Shown piece by piece: positions 57,120 to 64,000 of a stretch of 64,000 nt of DNA. Under the pieces are notes generated by a model. The model saw only the letters and a list, made by a program, of their open reading frames with translations. It was not told the DNA's origin and searched no databases. This DNA comes from Bretschneidera sinensis (lineage: Eukaryota; Streptophyta; Magnoliopsida; Brassicales; Akaniaceae): contig CM043700.1 in NCBI GenBank assembly GCA_023935145.1, positions 102,727,400-102,791,399 of the forward strand, read 5' to 3'. The position numbers and the translations under genes are program-made. Position 1 is the first letter of the stretch; each line of letters starts with the position of its first letter.

Positions 57120-58000
57120 AAACAAATCATTGCACAGATGGTACAAGAACTTACTCTTGTTGAGGTGCTTCTTTGAGAGATGGTGGGATGTAACACATAC
57201 CTTTCACTTTGATAAGATAGAAGAAACTTTGAGCTTGGGATATTTTACAATGATTACATCTTTATAGGTAGATAGAATGCTTTTGGAGTATGATACCAAT
57301 ATCCACTTGCACTCACGAGAGATGACGGACCTTATTGGTGTACCACTAGATTCACATGGAAAGAAGATCATCTCTTATACAACTTTGAAGGACGTCTGTA
57401 AGGGAAAAATATAGATATCTAAGAACAAATGTGGTTAAATTCGCGCACATTTATCATTTTCCTTACTAGTAGCACATTGTTTGTGAAATTTGATAACACC
57501 ATACACTTGCACTAATTGAGTTATTTGAAAGAGTTAGACAAGATCAAAAGCTACAATTGGGGAGGAGTGGTATTGGGATTTCTATAATTGGGGGCAAATG
57601 TGGCATCTAGAGGATCAAATGGGGTTTAAAGCTATGCGATGGCTTGGGAATTACTTTCTCACACTTGTTTTCTCTCGTTGGAATTGTGTTTTATTTAGAT
57701 TCTAATGAGTTTATAACACGTGTAGATTTGGGCATATGAGTACTTTACTGATGGGTATAGAAACATTAGGATTGACTTTATTTCATAGACTTGGTATGTG
57801 GGAACACAATAAGAGCAAGTCAAATGATCCAAAGAATTGGAGGAAGAAAGTCAAAAATATCTCAATAGAAACGATAAGCTTTCAATCTTTTGTTGTCAAT
57901 GAATATTTGCACGCACTTTAGCTTGTTCGCACTTACCCCCTGATTACAGTGAAAATTATTAGATATCCTATGGGACTAAAGAAGACATGGTCATGGTAAA
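57120..58000 (+). pseudogene. Plant mobile domain (MAIN/MAIL-type) remnant
   Basis: Plus-strand broken frames follow the order of the plant mobile domain. About 57158-57250: CFFERWWDVTHTFHFDK (family: L-V-E-R-W-x-x-x-T-H-T-F-H-F). About 57440-57590: RTFIIFLTSSTLFVKFDNTI then LKELDKIKSYNWGGVVLGFL (family: D-L-D-x-I-x-x-Y-x-W-G-x-A-V-L). About 57725: IWAYEYF, a family signature. At least five in-frame stops. The domain occurs in host silencing factors and in transposable elements; the surroundings suggest the latter. Confidence 0.65.
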
Positions 58001-59099
58001 GAGCATAAGAGGAAATAAGAGACACATCTTGCATACAACACCTGAAGGTCAATCATGGTATCTTTGAGAGAGAGTCTCAGTCCAGAGTTATAGTTAATCA
58101 AACCCTAGAGTTCCTAGGTATCCCCCACCTACCATTCTGGTAGACTTTTATTTTTCCACACACACTATTAAAGAGGGCATGCGAGGATGGCCCACACACT
58201 TTTGGTTTGACACTCAAGGTATCTCTTATGAGGCGTTTACAACATCTTAGCTTATGTCACCTTTTAACTTGGTATAATATCTCCCTCGCTGAGTCACTTC
58301 TCATTCAATTGTCCATGGTTTCTAATATTTGTTTGTCACAATCGACTCATTCACAAACTAAGGTGGACCTAGCCATACTTTCACTGTATCTCATCATCAA
58401 CAACATGGGGTGCATCAGGACTATGATATTCTAATGTAGTGGGATATAGAACTGCGTTCTTTGGACTCTAGTGAAATGTGTCTCTTGCTTATCAGACCTA
58501 ATATTTCACTTCTCGGTTATCCTATCCTTAAGGATGTCGAGTCAGTGAAAACTTTGCACACTACTTGTTTACTGAAACTTTGAAATTGCTTGAACCAGAT
58601 CCACGATCTATGGTAAATGAGCTCCTGACATTGGTGGGTGGATTAAGATCCATGTCACTAAGTCAAGGGGTGAAGTCTAGCAACAAATTTGTTGAGTCAT
58701 ATGCTAGAATTGTGAGATTCTTTCACACTTTTGTTTCATTAGTACATTATATTCATCATGCTCACAAATTTTTCTTTTCAAGAGTATCTTGAGGAGCAAC
58801 GTCCAACTGGACGCGTGAGAACTTTCAAAGGTTGTAACCCTAGCTCAGCTGTTAGAGCTTCTTCTTCTCATGTACCAGAGGAATCAAAGTATAAGTGTGA
58901 TGACAAGGATAAAATGGGGAAAATGACGACATTCAATCCGATGACATTTTGGTAGATAGTTTAGCTCAAGCTCCGAAAACGTTGAAGATGAGGCATTGAT
59001 GTCATGCATTTGAATTTGTACATGCTAAATAATTTGAAATTCACAATGGATTGATGGATATTAGGATACATGCATGAACCTAATTATGTGTGATGTTTG
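58001..59099. other. Downstream of the mobile-domain remnant, no gene recognised
   Basis: Short open frames at 58207-58434 and 58565-58955 may continue the same dead gene but carry no motif I recognise. Confidence 0.3.
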
Positions 59100-60950
59100 A
59101 CTAAAATTTAGCATGGATGCATATGAATGCGAGTGAACTATCTGCTTTCTTGTTTTGTATTTTCTCTTGAACTTGTGTTAATTAAGACCAATGCAATGAA
59201 TTTACTTCTAAACTTGAAATATGATAATGGAATGCCTATGAAGTACACTTTTGTGTTTAGAAAGCACACAAGAATGCTTGTGATGAATGTATAAATAGAT
59301 GGGAATAAAAAAGGACTTGAAACAAAACTCATTAAACAGCACAAATGAGCCGCCATTTTGAAGTGGCAGGCCACCTAAACCTTCACTTCAAACTGGCGGG
59401 ACAATGCAGGTACTAGATTTTGATTTTGATGCAATTTCTTATTATTAGTATGCCTTACAAGCCAATGACATTTTATGTCTAGTCATATTATTTGTAAAAC
59501 AATCTTATTCAAATTATTATCATAATTAATGGTAAGTTTTAATTGTGATGAATATCTGTTTAATTACATTGTCATTATTAAGTCCATAAAGTAATAGCAA
59601 TGGAGATGGGAGTATGATGAGATCATAATTTTGAGATCTAATCTTCTTGATAGATTTTCTCTTAAATGTTCCAGGTCATAGGATACTAATTGAATGATAA
59701 TAATATGGTTAGACGGGTACATACTATGTTTGCTCAATTAGGAGGGTGACTGATATCAATGTCACTTGTGTGATAGATACTAAAACAAGTATATGAGTGC
59801 TCATTGGAGAATCGGTTCACTAAATATGACTTGACTTAAGAACACCTTCATGGAGTTTTACTTGTCTGTCAATAGGTAGTTCTTATGTTGCAGTTGTGCA
59901 TATGATCCTTAGACTTGAGGTACCATGGTTATTTTGGATATGAATTATTATACTTTGATAATATTTAATATGGTCTATCTATGGATCATTAATTAGTAGT
60001 AATTGGGTGTAATGGGTTTCATATGGTGGTATGAGTGTACCATAAGGGATCTATCACTCCTAGGTCTGAGAATTAAAAAGGAGTTTCAAATTTCATCATT
60101 AGAATTATATTCTTGAGATTTGGACACGTAGTATTAAGGCTAAGGGTTTGACAATAATTCAATACCCTAATTAGCTTAATCGGAACAATGCACGATGAAA
60201 AGATTGAATTGCACGGTAACTGATAACATAAAAGTTCAAGGTTTCACAACCAAATTCACATTGTCTTGTAATAATGATATACTGCTAAGTGTCACTCATG
60301 ATTGTAGAAGCCATATGAATTAATTTAATGGATAATTAATTAATTCTTGCAAAAGAGAGAATTAAAAGGGGTTTTGATTAAAAATGAATTAGAAGGGGTT
60401 CCAATTACAATTATTTAAAAGTTTTGGCCTACAACCAGATTAGTTTGAACCTTAAAGCTCACACACAAAGGGGCAATGTGTAACTAGAAAATAACTACAA
60501 ATGCTTAGTTTGCACTTAATGGTTAGTTTCACTTAACCATAACACTATAAATAGTTTATTAGTGTGCAAAAATTTGCTAGCACAAAATCTACACATAAGT
60601 ATCTCCTAGGATTTTAGTTCTTTTTCTTCCCAAAAGAGATATGTAATTTAGAGAGAAATTCTAATTTGAGATCTTCTATGTGTAGATCAACCTTGGAGTT
60701 CATATACGTTTTTGATTATTATGAACTTAAGAATGCAAAGGAATTTGGATTTCGACATGGTGTAGAATTCAGCTACAACATATTCAAGAAGTAAAAAACA
60801 CAACGAATTAAAGGAAACAATTCTATCTTTGAATGTTCTTGATTATAAGATGTTCTATACAAATCATAAGGTGATTAGGATTTGTAGGAATCAATGAAAA
60901 TTTTTAAATCTCTACTGCGTTTTCTAGATCGTTTCCTTCATTTCCCTTTT
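59100..60950 (+). repeat. LTR-like sequence, unclassified
   Basis: The stretch GATCCTTAGACTTGAGGTACC (about 59909) and its surroundings recall LTRs common in angiosperms. A TATA box (CTATAAATAG, about 60546) and a leader-like region follow. No second copy is in the window, so ends cannot be set. A hairpin sits at 59350-59399. Confidence 0.4.
59350..59399. repeat. Inverted repeat (16-bp arms)
   Basis: CCGCCATTTTGAAGTG (59350-59365) and CACTTCAAACTGGCGG (59384-59399) pair at 15 of 16 positions around an 18-nt loop. Confidence 0.85.
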
Positions 60951-61049
60951 TTGTGTGGTTTTTGTTATCCTACTTAAACTAGGACTTCTCTAAACTTTTA
61001 TTCCTTATCCTATTTGACCTAGGACTTTTTGAAACCTCTATAAATTGGT

Positions 61050-61960
61050 AGAGACATGTCTTGATACATCACAAAATTGAGAGAACTCTCTTTAAGGACC
61101 TTGAAGAAATTTTTGGATGCTAGATTCAAGCCTTGGTTTCACAACTCGCAAGGAATTCCTTGCTTCAACATGGATGCAATGTTCTCATTGTTTCAAGTGT
61201 AGATCTATCGTGAATTCTTGAGAATGATTTATGAATTTTGGGATACTAAAAGGCATGTCTTTGTCTTTGGGTTCACGATAATTTGTCTAACTTTTGAGGA
61301 ATTTGGTGCAATTCTTGGCTCCTCTTCATCTAAAAAATTATCATTCATTCTACAAAATTTGGGTGGAAATTGACTTCTTCTTTTGGCTTATATGAGAGAG
61401 TAATTTCATCTTTGATTAACGAAGATCACATAGAACTTCTACCACTCATTTAACATATTTCATAAAACATCACAATAACCAGCGGGTATCTACTTACTTA
61501 AAGGAGAACTTTTGTCTTTTGCACCTTAAGCCACTATTTGTTGAAACCAAATAAAGGCTATGGACGCTGTGTGTTGATAGATATGGAAAAATCACTAAAC
61601 CTGTGGCATTAATTCTTGGTGAAACTTTTCATTAGTTCGATGTAATGGCCTTTGAAAAAACTACATCTTTCAATGAAAGTCCCTTGTTACTCTAAGTATG
61701 GTTATATGAATGCCTCAAATTGGTTCAACCACCAATTTCACTAGCTTACATACCATTATGATATTACATTAGTGGTAGAGACCTCCTTCAAACATTGATT
61801 GAGAAGAAAACTTGGGTGCTTGGTTATCATGGTTACGCTCGGATGGGCTTCAATAGACTTGCCCCTGGTGGAACATTAAATTTTCTATCATTTGGGGTTT
61901 GCAAAGTGGGGTGATCATCTTGCCTACTCATTCATTATTTTGTTCTCCTCTATACCTTAA
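61050..61960 (+). pseudogene. Ogre/Tat-type ORF1-like remnant
   Basis: The frame at about 61220-61335 reads LRMIYEFWDTKRHVFVFGF, LTFEEFGAILGSSS, resembling the E-F-W-D-P-x-x-x-x-F-x-F-G ... T-x-E-E-F/Y block of the DUF7745-like ORF1 of Ogre/Tat gypsy elements. Further degenerate text follows to about 61960. Many stops. Assignment from pattern memory only. Confidence 0.42.
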
Positions 61961-62551
61961 TAGATAATTTAACATAGCTCAAGAGATTCTACTCATTGAT
62001 TACAACTACAAGTGTATGTCTATATTAAAGGCCATGATTATGAAGATCAAAGAAACTTAGGCCAATGTTCCCACTTTGCCAATGACTTATCCATTAAAAG
62101 ATACTTAGTCATCGGAAGACTACTACTTTTAGGTGATGAAGGATGTAACAATCATAAATGTGAACACATAGAAAAACAAGTACAATAAATTATAGCCAAG
62201 CTTAAAAAATGAAGCAATGAAGAGAAAAAGAAACACCTAGACTCTTTGTATCCATAACTTTTATCAAGTGTTAATAAAGCCTAAAATATCATGTTTTTAT
62301 TAATGTAATGAAGTAGTCTTTACAATGCTCTTAAAAAATGTAATGGATTATTTTCATTAATGCAAAATTCTTTTTATTTCCCTTAAATGTGATCAAAGAA
62401 TTACCATACTCTTATGTAATTTCTCTCTAACTTAGCGAGCCTTTTTTTCTTTTCTCTATTTTTTTTATCACGACTCTTAACTTTTTCCTAAGCAACCCTT
62501 GTAGATTTCAACCTAGTAAGCCTCTTTAATTTTGATGGGGAGAAACTAACT
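61961..62551. other. AT-rich spacer, nothing recognised
   Basis: Lies between the plus-strand ORF1-like remnant and the 3' end of the minus-strand integrase remnant. Confidence 0.35.
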
Positions 62552-64000
62552 TTACATATGATATTTCTTTAACTTGTCCAAGTTAATGGGTTCTGAAAAC
62601 TCATTTCTATGCATATCAGCGATCTTGATTGCACCTCCACTGAGGATCTTCTTCATGATGTAGGGACCAATCCACTTTCGTTTGAACTTACCCCTAGGAT
62701 CAAAGTTAGGTAGGCAAAAGTCTTTAAGGACTAGATCACCCTTGTTTAGATTTCTTCCACTTGACTTTCTTGTTGAAGACATTGGCAATTCTCCTCTGAT
62801 ACCTTTGTAGATGATAAAGAGCTTTCAATATCTTCTCATCCACGAGGACCAAATTTTCGTAGCGAGACTATAACCATTCTTCTATAGAAACTTGGCTTTC
62901 CAAAGTAATTCTCAAAGAAGGGATCTCGATCTCAATAGAGAGGATTGCTTCCATACCATAAACCAAACCATAGGGAATTGCACCACTGGCTGTACGAAAT
63001 GACGTTTGATACCACCATAAAGTATAGGGTAATTTCTCATGCCAATCATTGTAAGTCTCTGTCATTTTCTCCATGATCACCTTGATGTTCTTATTAGAAA
63101 CTTTGAAAGCACCAATGGTTTAAGGACGATAAGGAGATGATTTATGATGCATGATATGGTATTCTTGAAGAAAATCTAGTACTTTGCCTTGAAAGTGAGA
63201 ACCATTATCAGATACCATCTCACGAGGGAATCCATAATGACTAATCAAGTTGGTGCAGATGAAGTTGGTAACATGCTTAGCTTTCAATGTGGCATAAGAT
63301 GGGACCTCAATCCATTTTGTGAACTAATTGTAACCAAGATGTATTCATGACAATTAAAAAATTTCAGAGTGATCTTTCTAATAACAGTAATTCCCCACAT
63401 TGAAAATAGCCAAGGAGTAGTCATGTTGTACCAAGGAAAAAGCGGCAAACGCTTGAGATTGGCATAGATTTTACACTTATGGAACTTTCTCACATAATTC
63501 ACGTAATCGGTTTCCATGGTGATCTAGTAGTAACATAACTTTAAAATCTTCTTGGAAAGCATCTTCCTATTAATGTGTGGACCATAGTCGATCTCCAGCA
63601 CAGATTTCTTTGATCAATTTGGCAGTAGAATCTTCATCAACAAAATGAGTTATATCCCATCATAAGATATCTTGTATAATTATTTACCACAAAGCGGGTA
63701 CTAAGAGGCAAGCATTTAGATTGCTCTTCTATTTTTCTTATCAGTAGTTGGAAGGTATTCTTTGTCCTCAAAGAAATGTTTTATATATGTGAACCAAGGG
63801 AAACTATCAATGTTATAGCTTCAATCTTAACTCTATGGCAGTGCACTTGCTCATCTCTCTTTTTGATTGACAAAGGTCTAAATTCGACACCCTCGGGTAT
63901 GTTAACTAGGGAGGCTAAATTAGCCAAAGTATCGTTGAATTGATTTTGGGCTCTAGAAAGATATGTAAAGGTTACTTTCTCAAACTCTTGCATAAGGTCT
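62552..64000 (-). pseudogene. Ogre/Tat-type gypsy RNase H-integrase remnant, runs off the edge
   Basis: Minus strand, in order: RNase H end (63993-63781; TFTYLSRAQNQFNDTLANLA), integrase zinc motif (about 63517-63440; DYVNYVRKFHKCKIYANL), core (WLFSMWGITVIRKI; SDNGSHFQGKVLDFLQEY; GAFKVSNKNIK), post-core (63080-62868; TASGAIPYGLVYGMEA), C-terminus (62788-62552; GKFKRKWIGPYIMKKILSGG). Two of the three integrase catalytic residues are changed (the D in W-G-I-D and the E in G-A-x-E), and several frameshifts intervene. Inactive. The reverse transcriptase would lie beyond the right edge. Confidence 0.82.

Overview
The window is nuclear DNA from a flowering plant, most likely a woody eudicot with a repeat-rich genome. 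It is AT-rich, its one ordinary gene has many short GT-AG exons, and it carries Ty1/copia and Ty3/gypsy LTR retrotransposons, LINE fragments, MULE- and hAT-like DNA elements, tRNA-derived repeats and a piece of plastid DNA. I cannot name the species from sequence alone. No bacterial genes, operons or CRISPR arrays are present.

Layout: (1) 1-6.7 kb holds a twelve-exon minus-strand copy of the AAA ATPase gene CDC48B. All exons can be placed, but there is a stop codon in the first Walker A motif, a one-base frameshift in exon 4, an exon-1 frameshift and a broken exon-9 splice acceptor, so it is most likely a recent pseudogene. (2) 6.7-13 kb has two LINE remnants, microsatellites and a nuclear copy of part of plastid rpoB. 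(3) 13-21 kb is a gutted copia element whose 3' LTR is split by a protease-bearing, polymerase-less Athila-like gypsy element. (4) 20.9-22.3 kb is a second, decayed copy of CDC48B exons 9-10. (5) 22.3-40.3 kb is a nest: a gypsy LTR (C) interrupted by a Tnt1-like copia element (A), whose 3' LTR was hit by a gypsy element (B) and by another copia element (D). (6) 40.3-40.8 kb repeats the LINE fragment found upstream of CDC48B, suggesting that 20.9-40.8 kb is an old tandem duplication of the CDC48B neighbourhood, later filled and eroded. (7) 41-44.3 kb has hAT- and MULE-like non-autonomous elements. (8) 44.7-50.35 kb is a third Tnt1-like copia copy (E) with both LTRs. (9) 50.4-55 kb holds SIRE-like copia debris, a truncated gypsy LTR and an LTR with four ~55-bp tandem repeats. 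(10) 55-64 kb is degraded: a plant-mobile-domain pseudogene, an LTR-like stretch, an Ogre/Tat-like ORF1 remnant, and an inverted Ogre/Tat RNase H-integrase remnant running off the right edge.

No gene here looks certainly functional. The most interesting theme is regulatory: LTRs of several unrelated retrotransposon families carry short repeated motif modules just upstream of their TATA boxes. These are GCTGCAGCGC in the Athila-like element, GCGATCGAGCGCAC in gypsy B/C, GC-rich GTGCGCCGYGGCC-like blocks in copia A/E with a related block in D, and, in the SIRE-like LTR, tandem repeats each ending in an element that fits the plant mitosis-specific activator consensus YCYAACGGYYA. The module number differs between the two LTRs of the Athila-like element, so the modules are evolving quickly.
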